Positions 30,712-38,486 of a DNA stretch of 40,880 bases are shown here, one piece after another. The DNA lies in the NCBI GenBank assembly GCA_013285645.1, contig JABDHJ010000023.1:1-40880 (forward strand), given 5' to 3'. Numbering within the stretch: the stretch's first letter is position 1; each line of letters starts with the position of its first letter. A model generated the notes under the pieces. That model saw only the letters and a list, made by a program, of their open reading frames with translations. It did not search any database and had not been told where the DNA came from. The DNA comes from Verrucomicrobiota bacterium (lineage in GTDB: Bacteria > Verrucomicrobiota > Verrucomicrobiia > Methylacidiphilales > UBA1321). Position numbers and translations under genes: made by a program.

Positions 30712-32019
30712 ATGGAAACGCCCTCTCGCCCTCCCGCTTTTCAGGCCCGCGATGTTATTTCGGTCATTCTCGGCGGAGGCGCCGGGACCCGCCTTTTCCC
30801 GTTGACCAAGGACCGTTCCAAACCCGCCGTCCCATTGGCAGGCAAGTATCGCATCGTTGATATCCCCATCAGCAATTGCCTGAACTCGGGATTGAAGCGG
30901 ATTTTTCTCCTGACCCAGTTCAACAGCTCGTCCCTGCATCGGCACATCCAGCAGAGCTACCATTTTGATGAATTCTCCCACGGCTTTGTCGAGATCATGG
31001 CGGCGCAGCAAACCCCGGGCAGCATGTCCTGGTATCAGGGTACGGCGGACGCAGTGCGGCAGAACCTCAGCCACTTCGGCAATGTGCCGCACAAATACGT
31101 CCTTATTCTTTCCGGCGATCAGCTTTACCGGATGAATTTCCGGAAGGTCATCGAACAGCACATCGCCACCGGCGCCGAGGTCACGGTCGCCACGATCCCT
31201 GTCAACCGTTGCGATGCCAGCGCTTTCGGCATCATGCAAATCGACGCGGAGGAACGCATCACCCGCTTTGTGGAAAAACCGACCGACCCTGCTGTGCTCG
31301 ACTCGCTGCAAATCGAGGGCTCCGTCCGTTCCAAGTTGAACATCCAGAGCGACGACGTCTGCCTGGCCTCGATGGGCATTTACGTCTTCAACCGCGATGT
31401 CCTCGACAAGGCGCTCGCTGGAAAGCACGTCGATTTCGGCAAGCACATCATCCCGAATTTGATCAATACCGGTCGCCTCTTCTCGTATGTCTACCAAGGT
31501 TACTGGGAGGATATCGGAACAATCAAAGCCTTCTACGATGCCAATCTTGACCTGGTCAGCGAAATCCCCAAGTTCAACTTCTTCGACACCCAGGCCCCGA
31601 TCTACACCCACGCCCGTTATCTTCCCGCCAGCAAGATTGTCCGTGGCCAGTTCAACAAGGCCGCCATTTCCGATGGCTGCATCATTGTGGACGCGCAGAT
31701 CGAACGGGCCCTCATCGGCATTCGCAGTCGGATCGATGCCGGTGCAGTCATTAAAGACTCCATCCTGATGGGCCACGACGATTATCAAACGCAGGCGGAA
31801 ATCGAGGCCGGTCTCGCGCAAGGCATCCCGCCCCAGGGAATCGGCAAGAACACTTATATCGAGCGGGCCATCATCGACAAAAATGCGCACATCGGGGACA
31901 ATGTCCACATCTCGCCCGAGGGCAAGCCGGACGACTTTGACGGCGACAATTACTACATCCGGGATGGCATCGTCGTCGTTCCCAAGGGTGGCGTGATTCG
32001 CAGCGGCACCGTTCTCTAA
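30712..32019 (+). CDS. glgC: Glucose-1-phosphate adenylyltransferase
   Basis: A 435-residue enzyme that makes ADP-glucose from ATP and glucose-1-phosphate, the committed step of glycogen synthesis. The nucleotide-binding start VILGGGAGTRLFPLTKDRSKPAVPLAGKY holds the GGGxGTRL and KPAVP motifs. Further motifs are WYQGTADAVRQNL, LILSGDQLYRMNF, FVEKPTDP and YWEDIGTIKAFYDANL. The C-terminal left-handed beta-helix has IERALIGIRSRIDAG and is of the plant/cyanobacterial type. A TTG at 30691 would add seven residues; ATG 30712 is preferred. It is divergent from glmS. A long inverted repeat follows the stop. Confidence 0.96.
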   Translation: METPSRPPAFQARDVISVILGGGAGTRLFPLTKDRSKPAVPLAGKYRIVDIPISNCLNSGLKRIFLLTQFNSSSLHRHIQQSYHFDEFSHGFVEIMAAQQTPGSMSWYQGTADAVRQNLSHFGNVPHKYVLILSGDQLYRMNFRKVIEQHIATGAEVTVATIPVNRCDASAFGIMQIDAEERITRFVEKPTDPAVLDSLQIEGSVRSKLNIQSDDVCLASMGIYVFNRDVLDKALAGKHVDFGKHIIPNLINTGRLFSYVYQGYWEDIGTIKAFYDANLDLVSEIPKFNFFDTQAPIYTHARYLPASKIVRGQFNKAAISDGCIIVDAQIERALIGIRSRIDAGAVIKDSILMGHDDYQTQAEIEAGLAQGIPPQGIGKNTYIERAIIDKNAHIGDNVHISPEGKPDDFDGDNYYIRDGIVVVPKGGVIRSGTVL

Positions 32020-32037
32020 TCCTTGGGGTTGGTTCCG

Positions 32038-32148
32038 AGGTAGCCGCCGCTGTCCCTGGCGGCGGTCCGTCGAGAAAAAAGACACCGCCGCCAGGGACAG
32101 AGGCGGCTACCTTAAAATGCCTCGGAGCTTGCTCCGGGGTTCTTTCCT
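32038..32148 (+). repeat. Long inverted repeat and hairpin after glgC
   Basis: GGTAGCCGCCGCTGTCCCTG (32039 on) pairs with CAGGGACAGAGGCGGCTACC (to 32111), an inverted repeat of nearly 28 bases with a short spacer. A second hairpin, GCCTCGGAGC-TTGC-TCCGGGG followed by TTCTTT (32119-32146), is the inverted form of the CCGGAGC module and a plausible terminator of glgC. Confidence 0.75.
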
Positions 32149-32193
32149 CCTGTGTCCTCGACTATTTTGGCGATACCCTTTAGGTTTTGATCG

Positions 32194-32466
32194 ATGGAAT
32201 TCGAGTGGTCCCTTTACAAATCCAGCAAACTCAGTCAGGAAGAGATTTGCGAAAGTTTTGAAGATTCCTTCAGCCTGCGGTTGCTACCCGACTCCGTTCG
32301 GTTCGGCGCGCAAAATCGATTTTTCAGCCTCGGCTGCACCAGCAGCGGCAAGGGCATCTTCGCCGTTTACACCTCCACGGGCAAAGTGGTCCGCGTCGTC
32401 GCCGCCCGCCCGATGACGGAAGAGGAAACCTATTTCTACGAGCGCAAAAGCCAGGAACATCTATGA
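32194..32466 (+). CDS. brnT: BrnT-type toxin (RelE-like RNase)
   Basis: A 90-residue protein with the BrnT plan: opening FEWSLYKSSKLSQEEICESFED, a strand pair ending RFFSLGCTSSGKGIFAVYTS, then KVVRVVAARPMTEEETYFYE. In BrnT the last block is R-I-I-S-A-R-x-A-T-x-x-E-R-x-x-Y-E, well matched here except that the opening K-A-x-x-N-x-x-K-H-G block is divergent. BrnT cleaves RNA and is blocked by BrnA (known for the family). The gene overlaps the antitoxin gene by ATGA. ATG 32194 is clear, but an SD is not obvious. Activity is not provable here because some family positions differ. Confidence 0.75.
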   Translation: MEFEWSLYKSSKLSQEEICESFEDSFSLRLLPDSVRFGAQNRFFSLGCTSSGKGIFAVYTSTGKVVRVVAARPMTEEETYFYERKSQEHL

Positions 32467-32735
32467 GCCTCACCGTTGTGAACGATTGGGAATCCGTTCC
32501 CCTTTTTACCGGCCTGCCCGACGAGGCCCAATTCTGGGAGAGTCACCAAATCGCGTTGCGCCTGATGCAAACCTCCCTCGTCGGCACCGACACCAACGAG
32601 TCGACCACCATCACTCTCCGCATGGATCCCCGCATGCTCTCCCGCCTCAAACGCCTCGCCCGCCAGCGCTATCTCAACTACCAAAGCATGCTCAAGCAGT
32701 GGGTCGCCGAGCGCCTCGAAAAGGAACTCGATTAA
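32463..32735 (+). CDS. brnA: BrnA-type / ribbon-helix-helix antitoxin
   Basis: A 90-residue protein. The N-terminal half (VNDWESVPLFTGLPDEAQFW) is the toxin-binding part by analogy. The C-terminal half TTITLRMDPRMLSRLKRLAR then YLNYQSMLKQWVAERLEKE is a ribbon-helix-helix DNA-binding domain, as in BrnA and CopG-like antitoxins. It overlaps the toxin gene by four bases (ATGA). The toxin-first order is the normal one for brnTA, which is usually autoregulated by the antitoxin. The promoter of this pair must lie after the glgC repeats (32149-32193). Confidence 0.78.
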   Translation: MSLTVVNDWESVPLFTGLPDEAQFWESHQIALRLMQTSLVGTDTNESTTITLRMDPRMLSRLKRLARQRYLNYQSMLKQWVAERLEKELD

Positions 32736-32740
32736 ACCTC

Positions 32741-33014
32741 AGTGGTAGCCGCCATACCACGTAGCCGCGCTCGTGAGAGCGTGGTCACCTCAGTGGTAGC
32801 CGCCGCACCCTGGGCGGCGGTGTCTTCCTCCGAGGTAGCCGCCGCTGTCCCTAGCGGCGGATGTCTTCCCTCCGAGGTAGCCATCGACCTCCGGGCGACG
32901 ATCGGAGAGCAGACCCGCGCTCGGAGATCGCGGACTACCACTAACCGCAGTAGCAGTTGTTCCTCGTTCCCAAGTTGTACTTGGGAACGCACTTGTCCGC
33001 GCAATTCCATTGCC
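32741..33014. repeat. Repeat cluster after the BrnT/BrnA pair
   Basis: Modules in order: GGTAGCCGCCATACC; GTAGCCGCGCTCGTGAGAGC; GGTAGCCGCCGCACCCTGGG with GCGGCGG; GGTAGCCGCCGCTGTCCCTAG; GGTAGCCATCGACCTCCGGG to GCGGACTACC; then from 32962 the CTTGGGAAC palindrome with ACTTGTCCGCGCAATTCCATTG. Bases 33015-33136 show no gene and precede the first prepilin. Confidence 0.75.
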
Positions 33015-33136
33015 AGTTCCCCATCCCCAAACCTCACCGCAACTAATCACAACAAATAATCGCAAAAGCACTCGCGTATAAGTCACCGGTGAGCTATTTT
33101 AAGTTTAAGCTGTAAAAAAGACTCTCCCTATACTCC

Positions 33137-33823
33137 ATGAAACGCCTCCTAACTCCCTCCCGTTTAATCAAAAAAGCCGGTTTCACCTTGATCGAATTGC
33201 TCGTGGTCATGGGCATCATTGCCATCCTGGCCGCCGTCCTTTTCCCCGCCGGTGCCGCCGCCATCAATGCGGCAAAACGAGCCAAGGCCAACGCGACGGC
33301 CTCCAACATCCAAACGGCGGTCCTCGCGTATAATACCGAGTACAGCATTTATCCCGTCCCAACTTCTACTACAACGGACACCTTGATCCTTGATACTACT
33401 AGCGGCGGCGCCGCATGGGCGACTCTCGATTGTGTTTTATGCGGCAATATCGAACCGTCAAACGGTATGGCTTACACCGTCCCGGCCGCCGGACCGACGA
33501 ATACTCGCGGGATTGCCTTTTTGAATCTAAAAAGCTCCGACGTTTACGGTGCTAGCGCCGCGGGCACGCAGGATTCCCCAAAAAATCCGCTGCCTTCTGG
33601 CACGTCCATCTCTTTTAATATCGCCATGGACAGCGATTATGACGGCGTTCTCGGTGTTGCCCCCAGTTCAGTGCTGACCATGCCCAATTTTTCCACGTCC
33701 ACTACCGGTGATATGGTTCTCTCAGGCGGAACAAGCACGGCTGGAGTCGCTGTCTGGGCCAATTGCAATGGAAACACGACCACGACCACCCAGAATCCTG
33801 CGTTCTACGTGCACACCTACTAG
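33137..33823 (+). CDS. Prepilin-type protein 1
   Basis: A 228-residue secreted pilin-like protein. A short basic leader ends in KKAG, followed by FTLIELLVVMGIIAILAAVL, the class III prepilin motif cut after Gly with Glu5 of the mature form. The hydrophobic helix continues into AAKRAKANATASNIQTAVLA. The rest is Thr/Ser/Gly-rich and ends NPAFYVHTY; DSDYDGVLGV is D-x-D-x-D-G, a possible calcium loop. Such proteins form type IV pilus or type II secretion pseudopilus fibres, or surface assemblies in this phylum. It lies six bases before a second prepilin gene, so the two form an operon. Exact machine unknown. Confidence 0.9.
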   Translation: MKRLLTPSRLIKKAGFTLIELLVVMGIIAILAAVLFPAGAAAINAAKRAKANATASNIQTAVLAYNTEYSIYPVPTSTTTDTLILDTTSGGAAWATLDCVLCGNIEPSNGMAYTVPAAGPTNTRGIAFLNLKSSDVYGASAAGTQDSPKNPLPSGTSISFNIAMDSDYDGVLGVAPSSVLTMPNFSTSTTGDMVLSGGTSTAGVAVWANCNGNTTTTTQNPAFYVHTY

Positions 33824-33829
33824 GCCACC

Positions 33830-34453
33830 ATGCACCAAGTCTTCTTCGTCCGGATAAAGCTGGGTAAATCCCGCTTGAACTCCTTCACCCTCGTCGAGCT
33901 CCTGGTGGTCATGGCCATCATCGGTATCCTCGTTGCCATCACCCTGGCCGCCGCATCCGGCGTCATGGCCGCGGCCGCGCGAAGCCGGTCCCACGGTGAA
34001 ATTCAGGCCATGAGCGCAGCCCTTGAAAGCTACAAGAGTGACAACGGAGCGTACCCGCAGTCCTTTTCCACTACTTTGGTCACGAATTCGGCGACTTCGC
34101 CTTACAATTCATCGTCAGTCGATGGAAGCAGCTCAACCTACATAACCACCTCGCAAACTCTCTATCAGGCATTATCCGGACAGACCAACTTCCTCGATCC
34201 GCCCGTCTCCGGGGTAAAGACTTATATGTCCTTTAAAGTAAGTCAGGTTGGCAATGCTTCCGCGCCGGCTGGTTCGGCCGGTACAGCATCAAGCTACATC
34301 CAGGATCCTTGGAGCTACTCCTACGGCTATAACACCGGCTCAACCACGAACGCCCCTTATAACGGCAGCGGCTTCTTCGATCTCTGGTCCACGGCTGGCC
34401 TGCTTGCTCCTGCCGCGACCAATTCCGCCGCCTGGATTGCGAACTGGCAGTAA
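33830..34453 (+). CDS. Prepilin-type protein 2 (GspG-like pseudopilin)
   Basis: A 207-residue protein. The leader LNS and then FTLVELLVVMAIIGILVAIT form the cleavage motif, with Ser rather than Gly at the usual cleavage position, which is odd. The following ARSRSHGEIQAMSAALESYK and DNGAYPQS match the major pseudopilin GspG plan, and QDPWSYSYGYN and GFFDLWSTAG resemble its D-P-W-G-x-x-Y and D-x-x-S-x-G-x-D/A parts. It follows prepilin 1 after six bases. The pair may form one fibre. No secretion ATPase is nearby. Confidence 0.88.
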   Translation: MHQVFFVRIKLGKSRLNSFTLVELLVVMAIIGILVAITLAAASGVMAAAARSRSHGEIQAMSAALESYKSDNGAYPQSFSTTLVTNSATSPYNSSSVDGSSSTYITTSQTLYQALSGQTNFLDPPVSGVKTYMSFKVSQVGNASAPAGSAGTASSYIQDPWSYSYGYNTGSTTNAPYNGSGFFDLWSTAGLLAPAATNSAAWIANWQ

Positions 34454-34470
34454 CGCCCCCGTGCCTCAGT

Positions 34471-34840
34471 AGGTAGCCGCCGCTGTCCCTAGCGGCGGTC
34501 CCCTTCGTCCAACGTAACCGTCGCAATCCGTGCAACGGTGTTTCTCTTCCGGTGGCCCGGACAACTCGTTGTCCGGGTGACCAGAAACCCCCGATTTTAA
34601 AAACGCCGTCATCCCAAGCGAAGGCGAGGTGCTGCGCACGGCAGTTTCTTTATGCGAAGCGTTACTGCCCTCCGCAGGAGCGAGCCGCAGTCGAAGGACC
34701 TACCCAAAGAAGACAACAAATGCCGGTAGCGTCAAAAAAGATCGAACCGCAAAGTACGTCCCCCGCCTGCCAAAATGAAAACTCCTTCCCTTCATCTCCT
34801 TAATTTGGAAATCTGGAAAATTTGGTAATTTGGTCCTTCC
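34471..34840. repeat. Repeat-filled gap between prepilins and priA
   Basis: It holds a GGTAGCCGCCGCTGTCCCTAG module (34471), a perfect 10-bp stem CCCGGACAAC-TC-GTTGTCCGGG (34556-34577), a GTCATCCCAAGCGAAGG repeat (34609 on) and an AT-rich AATTTGG iterated block (34801-34840). A possible short open frame at 34552-34803 is made of these repeats and is not taken as a gene. Bases 34841-34909 are the presumed priA leader. Confidence 0.65.
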
Positions 34841-34909
34841 GAAAACCCAATCTCAACCGCTCAACGAAATATCGCCGTCCCCATCCACTCGCGCTACACT
34901 AAGCGATCC

Positions 34910-37120
34910 ATGGCCCGCATCGCTCGCGTCGTTCCCGAAGTCTCCCTCGACCGCGCCTTCGACTACGACATCCCCGACGCCCTCAGCGCCGAAGTAACTC
35001 TAGGCGCCAAAGTCCGCATCCCCTTCGGCTCACGCGAAATCATCGGTTACGTCGTCGAATTCCCCTCCGACCCCTCCGCTCGAAAACTCAAACCCATCTT
35101 GGAGGTCCTCAGCAAAACCGCCTTCCTCCCCCCCATCCTCATCGAGCTCGCCCAATGGATGGCCCAATACTACTGCGCCCCGCTCACTACCGCGTTGATG
35201 AGCGTCTTGCCGAAAGCCGTCCGCCGCGCCGACGCCACCTTCAAGCAACGCCTCTGGGTCGAGCCCCTGACCGCAACGCTCCCTGAGGAGGCCATCGCCG
35301 CCCTGAAGAAAACCCCCGCCCAACGCAAGGCGTGGGACCACCTCCAGCAAAACGGCCCCGGCTGGCTCGCCGATCTCACCGAAATCTGCGGTCCCGCCGC
35401 CTGGCGCGGTCTCGCCGAGCGCAATCTCATCTCCATCGAATCCCGCACCCAGGACCGCGATCCGTTTCTCCATACTCCCGTTTCGGAATCGGTACCGCAC
35501 GAATCCAACACGGAACAAATCGCCGCCCTTAAAATAATCAGCGAGGAAATCGCCGCCGAAAAACCGCGCGTCGTCCTTCTGCACGGCGTCACCGGTAGCG
35601 GCAAAACGGAGGTCTACCTCAAGGCCATCGCGCAAGTGCTGGCCCTCGGAAAAAGTGCGCTCGTGCTCGTACCTGAAATCGCGCTCACACCGCAAACGGT
35701 CGAGCATTTCCGCGCCCGCTTTATCGGCCAGAAAGTCGGCGTTGCCGTGCTGCACAGCCATCTCTCTTCCGGCGAGCGCCACGATCAATGGCAGCACATC
35801 CGTTCCGGTCGCGCCCGGATCGTCATCGGCGCCCGCTCCGCCGTTTTCGCGCCGCTCGATAATCTCGGCATCATCGTCGTTGATGAAGAGCACGAGCACT
35901 CCTACAAGCAGGAGGAATCGCCCCACTACCACGCGCGCGATGTCGCCGTTATGCGCGGCCATCTCGAGCGCGTGACCGTCGTGCTCGGTTCCGCCACGCC
36001 CTCGCTCGAATCCTATCATCACGCCAAGGAAGGAAAATATCGCCTCGTCGAATTGCTCCAGCGCGTCGAGGAAGTGCAGATGCCGGTGACCCATATCCTC
36101 GATATTCGCCCCGCCAAAAAAGGCGATCCACCGATCCTCGTCGCGCCCCGTTTGATCGAGGCAATCCAGACGCGCATCGATCGACATGAGCAATCCATTA
36201 TTTTTCTCAACCGTCGCGGCTACGCCTCCTCGCTTCAGTGTCCGCAATGTGGCTACGTCGAGATGTGTCCGAACTGCAGCGTTGCGCTCACCTTTCATCG
36301 CCGTGCCGAAAGACTTCGCTGCCATCTCTGCGACTTCGCCAGCGGCGTGCCCCACGCCTGTCCCCAATGCGGCTTCGCTCCCTACAAATACGCCGGCAGC
36401 GGCACCGAAAAAGTCGAGCACGCCCTCGTCGATGCTTTCCCCAATGCGCGAATCGCCCGCATGGATTCCGACAACATGCGCGGCAAGGACGCCTACGCAA
36501 AAACGCTCGGCGAATTCGCCGAGGGAAAGATCGACCTCCTTGTCGGCACGCAGATGATCGCGAAGGGCCTGCACTTTCCCCGCGTCACCTGCGTCGGCGT
36601 GATCAATGCCGATCTTGCGCTGCAAATCCCCGACTTCCGCGCCAGCGAACGCGTCTTCCAGTTGCTCATGCAGGTCTCCGGTCGCAGCGGACGCGGGCAG
36701 GTAAGGGGAGAAGTCTTCGTCCAGACCCGCGTGCCGTTTCATCCCTCGATCCAGTTTGCGCGCCATCACGATTACACCGGCTTCGCGGAGCAGGAACTCG
36801 ATTTCCGCCGCAGCCTCCATTACCCGCCCTACGAGCGCTTCGTCCTCGTCACCGCCAAGGGCCGCAACGAGGAAAAAACGCTCTACGTCATCACCCAACT
36901 CGCCAAGGAAATGGAGCGCCTCGATCTCCCCGAAACCGAGATCACCGGCCCCGCGCCCGCGCCCATCGCCCGCATCGAGGAGCGCTATCGGTTCCAGCTT
37001 TTCCTCCGCACCCGACGCATCATGGCCGTCACGCCGAAACTCCGCCCTCTCTTCATGGACCGCGCATGGCCCGACGACATCCGCCTAACCATCGACGTCG
37101 ATCCCGTCAATCTCCTGTAA
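34910..37120 (+). CDS. priA: Primosomal protein N', replication restart helicase
   Basis: A 736-residue superfamily 2 helicase that reloads the replisome at stalled forks. The N-terminal DNA-binding start is RIARVVPEVSLDRAFDYDIP. The helicase core has Walker A GVTGSGKT (226-233), DEEH (325-328) followed by EHSYKQEE, and GSATPSLES. Eight zinc-binding Cys lie at 444, 447, 453, 456, 471, 474, 484 and 487. GTQMIAKGLHFP and QVSGRSGRG follow. All motifs of an active enzyme are present at the usual length. ATG 34910 begins exactly at the conserved N-terminus. It stands alone with repeats on both sides. Confidence 0.97.
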   Translation: MARIARVVPEVSLDRAFDYDIPDALSAEVTLGAKVRIPFGSREIIGYVVEFPSDPSARKLKPILEVLSKTAFLPPILIELAQWMAQYYCAPLTTALMSVLPKAVRRADATFKQRLWVEPLTATLPEEAIAALKKTPAQRKAWDHLQQNGPGWLADLTEICGPAAWRGLAERNLISIESRTQDRDPFLHTPVSESVPHESNTEQIAALKIISEEIAAEKPRVVLLHGVTGSGKTEVYLKAIAQVLALGKSALVLVPEIALTPQTVEHFRARFIGQKVGVAVLHSHLSSGERHDQWQHIRSGRARIVIGARSAVFAPLDNLGIIVVDEEHEHSYKQEESPHYHARDVAVMRGHLERVTVVLGSATPSLESYHHAKEGKYRLVELLQRVEEVQMPVTHILDIRPAKKGDPPILVAPRLIEAIQTRIDRHEQSIIFLNRRGYASSLQCPQCGYVEMCPNCSVALTFHRRAERLRCHLCDFASGVPHACPQCGFAPYKYAGSGTEKVEHALVDAFPNARIARMDSDNMRGKDAYAKTLGEFAEGKIDLLVGTQMIAKGLHFPRVTCVGVINADLALQIPDFRASERVFQLLMQVSGRSGRGQVRGEVFVQTRVPFHPSIQFARHHDYTGFAEQELDFRRSLHYPPYERFVLVTAKGRNEEKTLYVITQLAKEMERLDLPETEITGPAPAPIARIEERYRFQLFLRTRRIMAVTPKLRPLFMDRAWPDDIRLTIDVDPVNLL

Positions 37121-37126
37121 TCTCCA

Positions 37127-37433
37127 AGGTAGCCGTCGCTGTCCCCATCAGCGGTTCCCCTCGTTCCCAAGTTGTACTTGGGAACGCACTTGTCCGCGCA
37201 GTTCCACTGCCTCAGTCTCCCCTCAGTCCGTTGCGCCCGTAGCGTCGTTGCGCGAAACCTTCCCCTGTCAGATATCATGTCCTTCCTCTTCCTCCTGCCT
37301 GAATTCCGTTAATTCCGTTTGCCTTGCGTAATTCCGTCCAACCTTCCCCCTCTTCCCACCTCTGCAGTCCTCCGTGCGAAACCTTCCTCTTCTTAATTTA
37401 GTAATTTGGAAAATTTGGCAATTTGGTCCTCCC
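37127..37433. repeat. Repeat-filled gap after priA
   Basis: It starts with a GGTAGCCGTCGCTGTCCCC module, then the longest CTTGGGAAC family copy (37159-37258), which ends GCGTCGTTGCGCGAAACC and matches the inverted copy at 40782-40880 over about 100 bases. Next come three AATTCCGT iterations (37309-37347) and an AATTTGG iterated block (37395-37433) like that at 34801. No gene seen. Confidence 0.7.
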
Positions 37434-37475
37434 CCTCCTCGACAAACCCACCCCTCTACGCTTTCCTAAAGATCA

Positions 37476-38201
37476 GTGCTCGCCAAACTCCTAAAGTTCC
37501 TCATCGCACTGGCTCTCGTCCCGCTGGTCGTGGCGGAAGTCTCCACGTTAATTGACTTGGCCCGCACCGCCGTCCCCGCCGGACAATGGTCCGACGCCTG
37601 GGCTCTCAGCCTCCTCGCCGGTTTCGTCGTCTGGCTCCTCATCTTTGTGCTCCTCCCGCGTCCCATGTGGCTCTACGTCCTCGGCCACGAATTCACCCAC
37701 GCGCTCGCCGCCATGCTCGCTGGCGGCAAAGTCTCCGCCTTCAAAGTCACCTCCAAGGGCGGCCACATCATGACTGATCGTGTCAACTGGTGGATCGCCC
37801 TCTCGCCCTATTTCGTTCCCATCTACGCACTCGTCTGGATTGCCCTGTGGCTTACCATCGATTTCTATCACCCGCTCAAGGAATGGCAGCCCGTCCTCTT
37901 TTTTGGCATCGGACTTTTCTGGTGCTTTCACCTCTCGTTTACGGTCAGCATGTTTCACTTGCGCCAGACCGATCTCACCGGCCAGGGCATTGTCTTTTCC
38001 GCCACGATCATCCTCCTGTTCAACCTCATCATCTTCCTCTTCTTCTTCAGTCTCCTCACCAAGGACCTGAAAAAGTCCGGCCAGATATTCCTCCAGCGCA
38101 CCGAGCAAGCCTACGTCCTCACTGGCAAAGAAATCGCCCGCGGCAGCGATTGGGCCCTCAAGGCCTGGCACGACGAACATCAGCCGCCACCTCAGAGGTA
38201 G
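37476..38201 (+). CDS. HExxH polytopic membrane protein, M50-like putative metalloprotease
   Basis: A 241-residue protein with about six transmembrane helices. YVLGHEFTHALAAMLAGGKV (67-86) carries HEFTH at 71-75, a zinc-metalloprotease motif inside a hydrophobic segment, as in site-2-type peptidases. The usual second ligand motif (N/D-P-x-P-D) is not evident, so activity is uncertain. It starts at a GTG (37476). The stop TAG is supplied by the GGTAGCC repeat that begins at the 3' end (38195), so the tail HQPPPQR may partly derive from the repeat. Orientation is shared with priA and argS, but long gaps separate them. Confidence 0.7.
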   Translation: MLAKLLKFLIALALVPLVVAEVSTLIDLARTAVPAGQWSDAWALSLLAGFVVWLLIFVLLPRPMWLYVLGHEFTHALAAMLAGGKVSAFKVTSKGGHIMTDRVNWWIALSPYFVPIYALVWIALWLTIDFYHPLKEWQPVLFFGIGLFWCFHLSFTVSMFHLRQTDLTGQGIVFSATIILLFNLIIFLFFFSLLTKDLKKSGQIFLQRTEQAYVLTGKEIARGSDWALKAWHDEHQPPPQR

Positions 38202-38288
38202 CCGCCGCTGTCCCTAGCGGCGGTGCCTTCCTCCCCCTCGTTCCCAAGTTGCACTTGGGAACGCACTTGTCCGCGCAGTTTCACTGCC
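38195..38288. repeat. GGTAGCC module and CTTGGGAAC palindrome
   Basis: GAGGTAGCCGCCGCTGTCCC with GCGGCGG is followed by CCTCGTTCCCAAGTTGCAC and TTGGGAACGCACTTGTCCGC. The first module overlaps the last codons of the HExxH gene. Bases 38289-38486 contain no recognised gene. Confidence 0.72.
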
Positions 38289-38486
38289 CCTCCCTCCCAA
38301 TTCGACCCATTCTCCTACCCATCCTAAACCACCTATCTTTTTAAGGTCCCTAAGATCGCCAGGTTCTCTAAGGCTACCACCCCATCACTTTTTCATGCGA
38401 AGGTTAGCCCATGCCAGAAAACCAATTACCCTTCTCCAACGCCGGTTCTTTATTTTTTCCCAAAGCCCGATAGATTGAATTTCCCG

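Noticed and set aside
30664..32085. A 473-codon minus-strand frame
   Set aside because: It lies wholly antisense to glgC, whose motifs are complete.
34552..34803. A possible 83-residue protein before priA
   Set aside because: It is made of repeat sequence, including a 10-bp hairpin and a CATCCCAAGC-type repeat.
35030..36898. A 622-codon minus-strand frame
   Set aside because: Antisense of priA; long only because of GC-rich codon use.
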